In this document: piece after piece, positions 57,301 through 59,655 of the stretch | How the letters are laid out: each line of letters opens with the position of its first letter | Numbering within the stretch: the stretch's first letter is position 1 | NCBI RefSeq assembly: GCF_032854445.1 | Contig: NC_088297.1 | Span: forward strand, 5,639,991 to 5,703,990 | Source of the DNA: Liolophura sinensis | Taxonomy: Eukaryota > Mollusca > Polyplacophora > Chitonida > Chitonidae | Reading direction: 5' to 3' | DNA: 64,000 nt | The notes under the pieces: model-generated | Told to the model about the DNA's origin: nothing | Databases searched by the model: none | Seen by the model: the letters and a program-made list of their open reading frames with translations, nothing else | Position numbers and translations under genes: made by a program

Positions 57301-57447
57301 GTCAGTTTTGGTTGAAGCGGTCTCACATTCGGATGTTGTGTCGCCCACATCCAATGCAACGGGCTTGGCCATTCCGCCATGGTACCAGGCGCCTGTCTTC
57401 GCTAAAATCTCCTGCTTTTTCCGACACAGATTACACGCCCAGATTGT
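13..57447 (-). CDS. Rim: RIM active-zone scaffold protein (5'-partial, 24 exons placed)
   Basis: RIM tethers and primes synaptic vesicles at the presynaptic active zone, linking Rab3, Munc13, RIM-BP, ELKS and voltage-gated calcium channels. The 24 minus-strand exons sum to about 4.9 kb, or about 1645 codons. Counted from the first codon in the window they give: zinc-finger end (residues 1-25), charged linker (25-585), PDZ (about 600-697), linker, C2A (about 820-960), Ser/Arg-rich linker with RQLPPIP, and C2B (about 1495-1620) with a short tail ending in SSSRS. Domain order and many linker blocks ([36 protein letters not shown]) match the family as I know it from vertebrates. Introns use GT-AG. 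Phases agree at all junctions except exon 15 to 16, and exon 22 has one extra base. The N-terminus is beyond the window. An intact gene is likely, with the frame break probably a sequencing error. Confidence 0.96.
609..715. repeat. 21-bp minisatellite, 5 copies
   Basis: The unit core is AGAGGCAGTGTGGGAATGAA; the fourth copy lacks GAG, giving an 18-bp unit. Short open frames through it on both strands are a by-product of the 3-divisible period. Confidence 0.95.
793..974 (+). mobile_element. MITE-like element, copy 1
   Basis: The left end CTTCAACCTTTTCACATG and right end CATATGTGAAAAAGTTGAGG are inverted repeats about 180 bp apart. The interior contains GTTTATTCAAGCA-like and AAATGTGCATAAATTG words shared with copies at 1789, 48135, 48951 and 61305. 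No coding capacity, consistent with a non-autonomous DNA transposon. Confidence 0.8.
1789..1997 (+). mobile_element. MITE-like element, copy 2 (abuts exon 23 donor)
   Basis: A diverged copy of the same family: AATTCTTCAAC at the left, interior TGGCCAATCCAACCAATGTA and AAATGCACATAAATTGCAC, and AATATGCGAAAAAAGTTGAT at the right. The right terminus lies about five bases from the GTAAGT donor of the C2B exon. Confidence 0.8.
2006..2145 (-). CDS. Rim: RIM exon 23: C2B core
   Basis: The acceptor is TTTTTTCAG/CT. It encodes [20 protein letters not shown], then [20 protein letters not shown] and YTSRILQ. The [16 protein letters not shown] strand is the basic C2B surface of RIM, which in other systems binds phospholipid and liprin-alpha. 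No calcium-binding aspartates are present in the loops, as expected for RIM C2B. The donor is CTTCAG/GTAAGT in phase 0, with a MITE terminus directly behind it. Confidence 0.96.
2146..3195. other. Intron 22 of RIM
   Basis: Holds a SINE fragment (2770-2960) and, at the exon-22 side, a duplicated splice donor (3135-3195). The rest, including an open stretch at 2267-2509 on the plus strand, looks like AT-rich non-coding DNA. Confidence 0.85.
2770..2960 (-). mobile_element. SINE fragment (molluscan tRNA-SINE family)
   Basis: Reads TGATGGGTGTTTTACATCGT, ACTCAAGAATATTTCACTT, CAGCCAGCATTATGGTGGAA and then an ACGTATGGCCAGAGAGGA tail, the same order as the longer copies at 17550 and 38140. The tRNA head is missing. 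A 21-bp segment, CATCAGCAGGTTGCTGACAG plus one base, is duplicated inside. Confidence 0.85.
3135..3213 (-). repeat. Tandem duplication of the exon 22 end and splice donor
   Basis: In gene direction the exon end and donor GTACTACCTG/GTATGTGATT followed by TGTCTCCC occurs twice, 34 bp apart, nearly perfectly. The first donor is at 3195 and the second at 3161. Confidence 0.93.
3196..3414 (-). CDS. Rim: RIM exon 22: start of C2B, with a one-base frame disruption
   Basis: The acceptor is GGTCTTCACAG/G. The 5' part reads [20 protein letters not shown], then [14 protein letters not shown]. The 3' part reads [20 protein letters not shown], then [14 protein letters not shown], in a frame one base later. 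Both halves are unmistakable RIM and the switch falls at a run of five G (plus-strand C at 3311-3315). Four Gs would keep the frame, and only the shorter run makes the exon phase fit its neighbours. This is most likely an indel error in the assembly, less likely a real lesion. The donor is CCTG/GTATGT, duplicated 34 bp downstream. Confidence 0.92.
3415..4261. other. Intron 21 of RIM
   Basis: Contains a second-type MITE copy at 3631-3842. Positions 3843-4261 show nothing recognisable; the plus-strand frame at 3880-4080 lacks any family resemblance or splice context. Confidence 0.8.
3631..3842 (+). mobile_element. MITE-like element, subfamily B, copy 1
   Basis: Ends are AACCTTCTCAACCACGAAAG and GATTGAAAAGGCTGAGGAAT. 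The interior TTTGTGTCATTAAAGAT and CTTCATAAAACTGTACAAA words recur in the copy at 42952-43145. It shares terminal motifs with subfamily A but has a different interior. Confidence 0.75.
4262..4403 (-). CDS. Rim: RIM exon 21: Ser/Lys-rich linker to C2B
   Basis: The acceptor is TTCTGTGATCAG/GT. The product is [20 protein letters not shown], then [20 protein letters not shown]. It aligns with the vertebrate HKKLKSTIQRSTETG...RQ.SRESTDGS.NSYSSE segment. The donor is CGCA/GTACGT in phase 2, giving [15 protein letters not shown] across the junction. Confidence 0.92.
4639..4775 (-). mobile_element. SINE fragment
   Basis: Four TTTA units, then TTTCACTGGAGTTTATATGA, GGTGGCCAGCATAGGAGGAA and ACGACCATCTGCAGGTTGCT follow the SINE order of the 17550 copy with an internal deletion. 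No tRNA head. Confidence 0.83.
4965..5215. repeat. Degenerate tandem repeat of about 50 bp
   Basis: Words such as AAATTC-(C/A)-TGACTTT(T)CCAT followed by a GAA-rich spacer recur four to five times with heavy divergence. An old, eroded minisatellite is the simplest reading. Confidence 0.5.
5261..5490 (-). CDS. Rim: RIM exon 20: NDGSISD block and basic segment
   Basis: The acceptor is GGTATTTCAG/T. It runs [20 protein letters not shown], then [20 protein letters not shown] and [20 protein letters not shown], ending SASQLG. The vertebrate counterpart is [46 protein letters not shown] is a basophilic-kinase-type sequence (inference only). The donor is GGAG/GTATGC in phase 1. An internal Met (5474) is not a start. 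Confidence 0.94.
5491..5988. other. Intron 19 of RIM
   Basis: 498 bp of AT-rich sequence. I see no repeat, RNA or regulatory feature in it; the minus-strand frame at 5532-5780 has no family resemblance. Confidence 0.8.
5989..6121 (-). CDS. Rim: RIM exon 19: SD-rich segment before C2B
   Basis: The acceptor is TTTTCTCCAG/AG. The product is [20 protein letters not shown], then [20 protein letters not shown]. It parallels the vertebrate block SDSDVSDVSAISRASS...SERPR. The donor is TTTCAG/GTGAGG, leaving phase 2. Confidence 0.93.
6178..6916. repeat. 22-bp minisatellite filling intron 18, about 33 copies
   Basis: The unit is approximately CAAGCTCAAAGGCAGGTTAT plus CT, with AGCTC/ATCTC and AGG/ATG/AGA variants. 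It occupies nearly all of the 795-bp intron and runs into the donor of exon 18 (GGTTATCTCACC on the plus strand). Open frames of 303 and 347 codons across it are repeat artefacts. Confidence 0.97.
6917..7177 (-). CDS. Rim: RIM exon 18: [10 protein letters not shown] segment and Arg/Asp-rich stretch
   Basis: The acceptor is TGGTTACAG/TG. It reads [20 protein letters not shown], then [19 protein letters not shown] and [15 protein letters not shown]. The EER.RQMKMK block is diagnostic of RIM1 and RIM2 upstream of C2B. The exon is 261 bp with phase 1 at both ends, so it is frame-neutral. The donor is AAAG/GTGAGA, and the intron continues directly into a 22-bp minisatellite that begins within the donor flank. 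Confidence 0.93.
7178..7627. other. Intron 17 of RIM
   Basis: 450 bp, AT-rich, with a T-run near 7604-7613. Nothing recognisable. Confidence 0.8.
7628..7767 (-). CDS. Rim: RIM exon 17: RQLPPIP motif (predicted RIM-BP SH3 ligand)
   Basis: The acceptor is CTTATTTCAG/A. The product is [20 protein letters not shown], then [20 protein letters not shown] and RASRDR. RQLPPIP corresponds to the conserved RQLPQ(V/L)P site of vertebrate RIM that binds the SH3 domains of RIM-binding protein; the RxLPPxP pattern is visible directly. The donor GAG/GTCTGT is weak. Phase 2 in and phase 1 out agree with the neighbours. Confidence 0.91.
7768..8285. other. Intron 16 of RIM
   Basis: 518 bp, strongly AT-rich with T- and A-runs at 7868-7881 and 7967-7985. 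Nothing recognisable. Confidence 0.8.
8286..8502 (-). CDS. Rim: RIM exon 16: RS-rich linker
   Basis: The acceptor is GTTTATATTGCAG/TT. It encodes [20 protein letters not shown], then [20 protein letters not shown] and [16 protein letters not shown], ending [10 protein letters not shown]. It belongs to the basic, Ser-rich region between C2A and C2B. The donor AG/GTTGGT is weak. Together with exon 17 it makes a 357-bp pair that can be skipped in frame. Confidence 0.86.
9226..9600. repeat. 125-bp tandem repeat, 3 copies
   Basis: AGGACAAGAAACAAAACC recurs at 9226, 9351 and 9476, exactly 125 bp apart, with a partial fourth at 9601. Each unit contains the perfect 12-base palindrome GTGTCATGACAC. 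Copies differ by only a few bases, so the expansion is recent. Confidence 0.97.
9885..10146 (-). repeat. 22-bp minisatellite grown from a SINE fragment, about 9 copies
   Basis: A SINE remnant (TTATTTATTTCATTGGTGTG ... CTGCTATAACGGAAGCCAGC) leads straight into repeated AACGGAAGCCAGCATTATGG units. The repeated segment GGAAGCCAGCATTATGG is the SINE core itself. Confidence 0.92.
11552..11736 (-). CDS. Rim: RIM exon 15: Gly/Ser/His-rich linker
   Basis: The acceptor TTTTTCCACCAG/GT completes a Gly codon ([18 protein letters not shown]). The exon continues with [20 protein letters not shown] and [14 protein letters not shown]. The preferred donor is TTG/GTCAGT, giving phase 0. The next exon found (8286-8502) needs phase 1, so either a small exon lies between them or a different donor (such as A/GTCCAG three codons on) is used. 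The coding assignment is good but the 3' boundary is uncertain. Confidence 0.78.
11737..12682. other. Intron 14 of RIM
   Basis: 946 bp, AT-rich, with a G-rich patch at 12228-12240. No repeat family or gene recognised. Confidence 0.8.
12683..12806 (-). CDS. Rim: RIM exon 14: SDSD acidic motif after C2A
   Basis: The acceptor is TGTGTTTACAG/AAA. The product is [20 protein letters not shown], then [20 protein letters not shown]. The acidic (I/L)SDS(D/E)-S(D/E)(Y/F)D..D.IGV motif is conserved in vertebrate RIM1 and RIM2 at this position. The donor is CCTG/GTAAGT, leaving phase 1. Confidence 0.94.
12832..13865. repeat. 27/35-bp composite minisatellite in intron 13, about 30 copies
   Basis: Units contain ACATTGGACCAGCTGTCAGA followed by TATGGGA, with or without an extra GGGAATAT. 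The array decays toward 13860 into GGAACAGAAGTCAG variants. It ends within about 30 bp of the acceptor of exon 14. Long plus-strand frames through it are artefacts. Confidence 0.95.
14085..14192 (-). CDS. Rim: RIM exon 13: end of C2A
   Basis: The acceptor is TACTGTTTCAG/GTT. It encodes [20 protein letters not shown], then [26 protein letters not shown] corresponds to the vertebrate LDDEPHWYKL strand that closes C2A. The exon is 108 bp with phase 0 at both ends and the donor is ACG/GTAGGC. Confidence 0.95.
14515..15371. repeat. 34-bp minisatellite in intron 12, about 25 copies
   Basis: The unit core is GGACCTAATAAGCTATGTCT followed by TCCCGTACTTCCAA, with C(C)GGACTT and CGTACTT variants. It makes up about 70% of a 1221-bp intron and ends about 43 bp from the donor of exon 12. 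Confidence 0.96.
15414..15579 (-). CDS. Rim: RIM exon 12: C2A domain, middle
   Basis: The acceptor is CACTTGCAG/T. The product is [20 protein letters not shown], then [20 protein letters not shown] and [16 protein letters not shown]. It contains the polybasic strand KSKRRTKT (lipid-binding in RIM C2 domains) and loop 3 WDYDR, lacking the last aspartate of calcium-binding loops. The donor is GAG/GTTTGT in phase 0. Confidence 0.96.
16676..16801 (-). mobile_element. SINE fragment
   Basis: TTGATTTGATTGGTGTTTTA, CATACTCAACAATATTTCAC and GGCCAGCATTATGGTGGGAG follow the family order; truncated after ACCATGTGCAGGT, with no tRNA head. Confidence 0.87.
17370..17470. repeat. 25-bp minisatellite, 4 copies
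   Basis: TGTACCAAACTTTAGGTGAA plus ATACA repeats with minor changes (TTCAG, TACAG). Confidence 0.93.
17552..17817 (-). mobile_element. Near full-length tRNA-derived SINE
   Basis: On the minus strand it starts with a tRNA-like head: an A-box-like TGGCTCAGTTGGTTAGCG and a B-box-like GTTCAATTCCAGC. The conserved core (CCAGCATTATGGTGGGAGGA on the plus strand) follows, ending in a TAAATAAATA tail. Resembles tRNA-derived SINEs described from bivalves; the family name is not asserted. Confidence 0.88.
18240..18269 (-). CDS. Rim: RIM exon 11: 30-bp C2A microexon (candidate alternative exon)
   Basis: A 30-base segment is flanked by ATATTTCAG upstream and AAG/GTAAAT downstream. It enters and leaves in phase 2, so it can be included or skipped without changing frame. 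Included, it inserts the basic peptide [10 protein letters not shown] into the C2A loop between PDR and [10 protein letters not shown]. Skipped, PDR joins directly to [10 protein letters not shown], which is the usual RIM sequence. Exon status is inferred from splice sites, phase, charge and position; transcript support is not available here. Confidence 0.72.
18830..21290. repeat. 34-bp minisatellite array, about 70 copies
   Basis: The unit is GCATGGCAACAATGGTGTAG followed by ACACACTGAGTACC, with GGCAAC/GGCCAC, GTAG/GTGA/GTAA and GCATG/ACATG variants. Frames of up to 308 codons on the minus strand arise because the non-3-divisible period cycles through frames without stops. Confidence 0.97.
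21362..21790. repeat. 33/35-bp minisatellite, about 12 copies, related to the preceding array
   Basis: The unit is ATGGCAACAAGGTTTTAGAC followed by ATCACATATACAA, with TTTTAGAC or TTTTAAAGAC. Copies are almost identical. The shared ATGGCAACAA(T)GG.. TAGACA word links it to the 34-bp array upstream. Confidence 0.96.
22572..22702. repeat. 43-45-bp tandem repeat, 3 copies
   Basis: ACACAAGGGGAGATAATTCA followed by ATGATTCTGATTATGAAC recurs three times. It embeds the GGGAGATAA word that is scattered elsewhere in the window. Confidence 0.93.
24123..24253 (-). CDS. Rim: RIM exon 10: C2A domain, first half
   Basis: The acceptor is TTTCTTTCAG/GTG. It encodes [20 protein letters not shown], then [20 protein letters not shown] and PDR. 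In calcium-binding C2 domains the RNPY position is usually DPY, so the second loop-1 aspartate is Asn here, as in other RIM C2A domains that do not bind calcium. The donor is GAAG/GTGAGT, leaving phase 2. Confidence 0.95.
24664..25206. repeat. 39-bp minisatellite with alternating unit types, 14 copies
   Basis: Type A carries GTGATCATGTGGTCTCTAG and type B carries CATGACCACATGGCCTCCAG; both end CTATGTCTGTTAGTAA. The first half alternates A and B, the second half is A only. Confidence 0.95.
25397..25700 (+). mobile_element. Dispersed repeat (TTTAACG-CGTACTTAACAA family), copy 1
   Basis: It begins GTCAGTGAGTGCTTGAGG, then GTTTAACGTCGTACTTAACA, TTTCAGTCATATGACGACGA, GATACGGGTCAATCAGTCGT and ATATCCCCTTCATGCTGAAC. 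The same order recurs at 63733-64000. Non-coding; class not determined. Confidence 0.85.
25952..26076 (-). CDS. Rim: RIM exon 9: linker leading into C2A
   Basis: The acceptor is TGTGTTTCAG/AT. The product is [20 protein letters not shown], then [22 protein letters not shown]. It matches the RIM block PSISV.SP.SPG....P.+.GQL just before the first C2A strand. The donor is CAG/GTTTGT in phase 0, and exon 10 continues with VKLWY. Confidence 0.92.
26993..27830. repeat. 27-bp minisatellite, about 31 copies
   Basis: The unit is CATCACCATTTTCATGATCA followed by CGCTCGA, with CATGATCAC/CATCATCAC variants. Many units carry the palindrome TGATCA. Frames on both strands (including a His-rich one) are artefacts of the 3-divisible period. 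Confidence 0.97.
28990..29055 (+). repeat. tRNA-like SINE head
   Basis: ACGGCTCAGCTGATAAAGCA resembles an A box with D-arm and GGGAGTTCAAATCCCACTG a B box with T-arm. The acceptor stem does not pair convincingly, so this is a tRNA-derived repeat head, not a tRNA gene. A similar segment lies on the minus strand at 58440-58515. Confidence 0.55.
29250..29456 (-). CDS. Rim: RIM exon 8: Ser/Asp/Arg-rich linker (frame-neutral cassette)
   Basis: The acceptor is TTTTTTGTTCAG/TC and the donor GGGG/GTAAGT. The product runs [20 protein letters not shown], then [20 protein letters not shown] and [20 protein letters not shown]. The exon starts and ends in phase 1 and is 207 bp (69 codons), so it could be skipped without shifting the frame, in a part of RIM known to be alternatively spliced in other animals. 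Confidence 0.88.
29457..30507. other. Intron 7 of RIM
   Basis: 1.05 kb, AT-rich with A-runs. No repeat family or gene recognised. Confidence 0.8.
30508..30551 (-). CDS. Rim: RIM exon 7: 44-bp linker exon
   Basis: A short exon between the PDZ and C2A domains encodes [15 protein letters not shown]. The acceptor is TTGTTTCAG/A and the donor AAAG/GTAGGT. Entry phase 2 and exit phase 1 fit exons 6 and 8 exactly, which is the main support because the peptide is too short to recognise. Confidence is lower than for domain exons. Confidence 0.82.
31265..35343. repeat. 132-bp satellite array, about 31 copies
   Basis: ACACGTGTGCCGGGACATAC, GGCCCTGCAGGTTTCGTACT, CTATGTGATGTGCTGACAGC, GATGGGTGTTTGTCTATGGC and AGATCTCATACAGGCCTGGG recur in this order every 132 bp. 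Units differ at a limited set of positions, many shared between units, indicating homogenisation. The period is 44 codons, so the plus strand is open for 1352 codons (31288-35346). Nearly every unit has an E-box CACGTG and a CTGCAG. Differences are mostly amino-acid changing in that frame, so I treat it as a satellite, not a protein gene. Confidence 0.97.
35995..36733. repeat. 74-bp tandem repeat, about 10 copies
   Basis: The unit is TCATACAAGATAGGCTATGG, AGACAAGTGGTCAGTAAATT, TGAGACACCCTGGGTGGAGA, GTTCCCTGTAGATG. One unit variant carries GCGGGGGG. It lies in the same intron as the 132-bp satellite and shares a short motif with it. Confidence 0.96.
36957..37080 (-). CDS. Rim: RIM exon 6: PDZ domain C-terminal half
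   Basis: The acceptor TCTCCTTTAG/GT gives [20 protein letters not shown], then [20 protein letters not shown]. These are the last strands and helix B of the PDZ domain, nearly collinear with vertebrate RIM. The donor is GTCAG/GTGAGA, leaving phase 2. Confidence 0.96.
37095..37240 (-). mobile_element. Diverged SINE-like fragment in intron 5
   Basis: TTTATTTATCGGTGTTTGAC, GCCGTGCTCAAACATTCTTC, GCCATTATG and GGTGGAAGAAACCG follow the SINE order with heavy divergence, then CCGACCTTTGGCAAG. The rest of intron 5 (37240-37565) shows nothing. Confidence 0.6.
37566..37676 (-). CDS. Rim: RIM exon 5: PDZ domain core
   Basis: The acceptor is TTGTTGCAG/GG. The product is (G)[19 protein letters not shown] followed by [18 protein letters not shown]. 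It includes the carboxylate-binding loop (GLKV in the GLGF position) and helix A. The PDZ domain of RIM binds calcium-channel C-termini and ELKS. The donor is TCAG/GTAAGG. The exon enters and leaves in phase 1 and is 111 bp long. Confidence 0.96.
38140..38358 (+). mobile_element. tRNA-derived SINE, 5'-truncated
   Basis: Starts in the tRNA head (B-box-like GTGAGTTCAAGTCCAGCTCA), then TGGCTTCCTCTCCGGCCGTA, CAACCTGCGGATGGTCGTGG, CCACCATAATGCTGGCCACC and an AAATAAATAAATAAATAAAC tail. Plus orientation, opposite to most copies here. Confidence 0.88.
38485..38560. repeat. 18-bp minisatellite, 4 copies
   Basis: GTTGACAGCATTCATGGT repeats four times with no change. Confidence 0.95.
38571..38900 (-). 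repeat. Array of duplicated 5' splice sites behind exon 4, about 15 units
   Basis: In gene direction the exon end and donor AGTGCCATTTTAG/GTGAGT is followed by about fifteen diverged 20-22-bp units of the pattern (G)TGCCATTTTAGGTGAGTC. At least six intronic units keep an intact GTGAGT. Unit length near 21 bp keeps frame at first, but an in-frame TGA occurs in the third unit. Confidence 0.88.
38882..38993 (-). CDS. Rim: RIM exon 4: HPVTWQ block and start of the PDZ domain
   Basis: The acceptor TTTTCCCCAG/CAC gives [20 protein letters not shown], the conserved lead-in to the RIM PDZ domain, and then the first beta strand ending SSAIL-G. The donor is TTTTAG/GTGAGT, an excellent match to consensus, leaving phase 1. 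The intron immediately downstream repeats this exon end and donor many times (see the repeat at 38571-38881). Confidence 0.95.
38994..41060. other. Intron 3 of RIM
   Basis: AT-rich with a 30-bp triplicate repeat at 39700-39785. A slightly GC-richer patch at 39960-40230 has open frames on both strands, but no splice or family support. Otherwise nothing. Confidence 0.75.
39700..39785. repeat. 30-bp tandem repeat, 3 copies
   Basis: CATGTAAATCACGATTTCTG followed by TATAGC(C/T)GTG occurs three times. Confidence 0.93.
41061..41263 (-). CDS. Rim: RIM exon 3: KDSGIDT linker segment
   Basis: The acceptor TTTACAG/GG completes a Gly codon ([13 protein letters not shown]). The exon reads RTASGRPDD, then [20 protein letters not shown], then [21 protein letters not shown], the last a conserved RIM motif just before the PDZ domain. 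The donor is CTCAAG/GTAGAC in phase 0 and joins to HPVTW of the next exon. In mammals this linker region is alternatively spliced (from memory). Here the exon starts in phase 1 and ends in phase 0, so skipping it alone would shift the frame. Confidence 0.92.
42141..42312. repeat. Two (AT)n dinucleotide tracts
   Basis: About 50 bp of TA repeat at 42141-42190 and another of about 49 bp at 42264-42312, 73 bp apart. Each is self-complementary, and the two can pair with each other. Confidence 0.95.
42952..43145 (+). mobile_element. MITE-like element, subfamily B, copy 2
   Basis: Ends are CTTCAACCTTTTCAACGACA and GGTTGAAAAGGTTGAAGAAC. The interior GATTTGTTTGTGTCATTAAA and CTTCATAAAATCATGCAAAT match the copy at 3631. 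Confidence 0.82.
44617..45563. mobile_element. Non-autonomous DNA transposon with terminal inverted repeats
   Basis: The left end TACTATAAATGCCTTTTTAT, then TCGCG...CATTCGCGGATTT; the right end, reversed, reads TACTGTAATTGCCTTTTTAT, then TCGTGGG...CTTTCGCGGATTT. The roughly 60-bp termini are imperfect inverted repeats about 950 bp apart. The inside has no transposase; short frames at 44831-45150 are unrelated to any family I know. Confidence 0.72.
45690..46195. repeat. 24-bp minisatellite, about 21 copies
   Basis: The unit is GGAAGTGGGACCTGGCCTAC followed by TGCA, with GGAC/GGGC, CCTGG/CATGG and CAGG/GAGA variants. Period 8 codons, so four long frames on both strands stay open; all are repeat artefacts. 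Confidence 0.97.
48135..48324 (+). mobile_element. MITE-like element, copy 3
   Basis: CTTCAACCTTTTCGCATG at the left and TTTCAAAAGGTTGAAGAATA at the right. The interior GGTGTTTATTCAAGCAGATT and GTAGTTTTGTTTCCAAAATC match copies 2 and 4. Confidence 0.85.
48951..49168 (+). mobile_element. MITE-like element, copy 4
   Basis: TAATTCTTCAACCTTTTCGC at the left and TGAAAAGGTTGAACAACTAG at the right, the clearest terminal inverted repeats of the family (about 25 bp). The interior AATGTAGTTTTGTCTTCAAA is shared. Confidence 0.88.
49501..50285 (-). CDS. Rim: RIM exon 2: charged linker before the PDZ domain
   Basis: The acceptor is TTTCTCAG/A, and AG plus A completes an Arg codon ([11 protein letters not shown]). 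The exon encodes a 262-residue linker rich in Arg, Ser, Asp and Glu. Its end is a well-conserved RIM block: [56 protein letters not shown]. The proline run RPPPPKPHK is a plausible SH3 ligand. The donor is AAAAAG/GTACGT, leaving phase 1. GC content is higher than in the flanking introns. A shorter frame starting at the internal Met at 50185 is part of this exon. Confidence 0.94.
50875..50980 (-). mobile_element. SINE fragment
   Basis: TTTGATTGGAGTTTTGTGCC, GTACTTAAGAATATTTCACT and CAGCCAGCATTATTTTGGGA follow the family order; the head and distal core are missing. Confidence 0.82.
52691..54815. repeat. 35-36-bp minisatellite with periodic spacers, about 55 units
   Basis: The unit is AGCTGCTTAGTCAGAGCTAA followed by AATTGAACTGTGTAG, with AAAATT/AAAACT/TATAACT and GTAG/GTAC variants. 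About thirteen times the row is interrupted by GAAGTGAAAACATTATAG, every 2-5 units, forming a higher-order pattern. Confidence 0.97.
56684..57447 (-). CDS. Rim: RIM exon 1 in window: zinc-finger C-terminal half and charged linker
   Basis: The acceptor (T-rich tract, TTTTCCAG) precedes ACA ATC TGG, giving [21 protein letters not shown]. This is the last CxxC pair and the conserved tail of the RIM FYVE-like zinc finger, which together with the N-terminal helix binds Rab3 and Munc13. About 230 residues of highly charged, low-complexity sequence rich in Arg, Glu, Asp, His and Lys follow, ending REPSRDR. The donor is AG/GTAAGA and the exon ends in phase 2. An ATG at 57372 opens a long frame but is internal (MAKPVALD), because the zinc-finger codons upstream are in the same frame. 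The first zinc-finger half is not found up to 64000. Confidence 0.93.
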
Positions 57448-58439
57448 CTGGAAAATAAAAAAAACCTCAGGTCACAATTGCTTATCAACATTAAATTCTT
57501 TAAGTCCCGCCTACGACAACCATTGATTGACATTTATTTATATATATATATATATATATATCTGACTGCTTCTACGCTAAACTTAAGCAAAATGTTTTAC
57601 TCCGTTGGTGCCTGTGTACATATACTTTAACACCTACTTTTCTACTGCTGGATGACTGACAAGATAATAGACGAAAATAAAATATCACGTCAGAAACAAC
57701 AATAGAGCTGTGTCTACCCCCTCCCCTCCCCTCCCAAAAAATCCAGCTTATTGTTCCTTAGTGGTGCTTTGCTTAGTTAATTAAAGTTAGCTCTGCAAAA
57801 CTGGAGCCAGATCAGTTTGCCGTGTACAGTATATACTCAAGAGAAGATATATCAGTCCCATAATGCTACATCTGCACTGTATACCATATACCGAAAAACT
57901 CTGAAACACAATACATACATGTTCAGGTGAAATCTCTACATACTGTATTTTGGAACACATATGTAAATATACACTTTCAGAGCTCATAAAGGGCTTTAAA
58001 ATAATACCTGTACAACCTGTCATACAGAAACCATGTTTGTTTGACAATTGCAAGAACATATTCAGAAAAAAAAAAACCACAGAAAAAAAAAACAGAAAAA
58101 CCATCAGGACCATCTCCAAAGAAAATTGCCATAAAATAAACATTCAAATTCAAACCACAAATATCTGTGGAAATCACATTTACTGATGGGTTTAAATTTA
58201 ATCTATCAATGAAAAATCCACCACCACATACACCTGATGATAGCTGATCTAACCCACAATTCAAGGCAATGATCAAACCAAACTACATGGTCTTCTTTCA
58301 TTCTGTGCCTTTTTCATACTTCTGGGGAAAGTAACACACATTTTGACTGAGTTACAAAGTACATGTAGTCTCAATCAAACAAACCCAGTGGTTGTAACAC
58401 CTTACTGATTCCATGTGGACTGTGCATTTTGGTGTGACC

Positions 58440-58515
58440 ACAGCAAAGATTGAGGTACAAAAAGTACTTCAGCTGGGATTGAACCCCCAACTGGTATGTC
58501 TTATCAGCTGAAAGA
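58440..58515 (-). repeat. tRNA-like SINE head
   Basis: On the minus strand TTTCAGCTGATAAGACATAC (A-box-like) and GGGGGTTCAATCCCAGCTGA (B-box-like) with a following AAGTACTTTTTG. Parallels the plus-strand segment at 28990. It directly precedes the 41-bp array. Confidence 0.5.
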
Positions 58516-58523
58516 CAAGCACG

Positions 58524-59655
58524 TAATCCACACTCCCACAAGCATCAGCTCAACCACACTTGGTCACAGCCCACTCCCACAAGCATCAGCTCAACCACAC
58601 TTGGTCACAGCCCACTCCCACAAGCATCAGCTCAACCACACTTGGTCACAGCCCACTCCCACAAGCATCAGCTCAACCACACTTGGTCACAGCCCACTCC
58701 CACAAGCATCAGCTCAACCACACTTGGTCACAGCCCACTCCCACAAGCATCAGCTCAACCACATTTGGTTCACAGCCCACTCCCACAAGCATCAGCTCAA
58801 CCACACTTGGTCACAGCCCACTCCCACAAGCATCAGCTCAACCACACTTGGTCACAGCCCACTCCCACAAGCATCAGCTCAACCACACTTGGTCACAGCC
58901 CACTCCCACAAGCATCAGCTCAACCACACTTGGTCACAGCCCACTCCCACAAGCATCAGCTCAACCACACTTGGTCACAGCCCACTCTCACAAGCATCAG
59001 CTCAACCACACTTGGTCACAGCCCACTCCCACAAGCATCAGCTCAACCACACTTGGTCACAGCCCACTCTCACAAGCATCAGCTCAACCACACTTGGTCA
59101 CAGCCCACTCCCACAAGCATCAGCTCAACCACACTTGGTCACAGCCCACTCCCACAAGCACCAGCTCAACCACACTTGGTCACAGCCCACTCCCACAAGC
59201 ATCAGCTCAACCACACTTGGTCACAGCCCACTACCAGAAGCATCAGCTCAACCACACTTGGTCACAGCCCACTCCCACAAGCATCGTCTCAACCACACTT
59301 GGTCACAGCTCACTAACACAAGCATCAGCTCAACCACACTTGGTCACAGCCCACTCCCACAATCATCAGCTCAACCACACTTGGTCACAGCCCACTAACA
59401 GAAGCATCAGCTCAACCACACTTGGTCACAGCCCACTCCCACAAGCATCAGCTCAACCACACTTGGTCACAGCCCACTCCCACAAGCATCAGCTCAACCA
59501 CACTTGGTCACAGCCCACTCCCACAAGCATCAGCTCAACCACACTTGGTCACAGCCCACTCCCAGAAGCATCAGCTCAACCACACTTGGTCACAGCCCAC
59601 TCCCACAAGCATCAGCTCAACCACACTTGGTCACAGCCCACTAACAGAAGCATTC
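58524..59655. repeat. 41-bp minisatellite, about 27 copies
   Basis: The unit is CACTCCCACAAGCATCAGCT followed by CAACCACACTTGGTCACAGCC. Copies are nearly identical, so the array is recent. A 41-bp period rotates through three frames; the 300-, 398- and 224-codon frames are artefacts. Confidence 0.97.

Noticed and set aside
56815-57526. Plus-strand ORFs opposite RIM exon 1
   Set aside because: Antisense shadow of the zinc-finger/linker exon.
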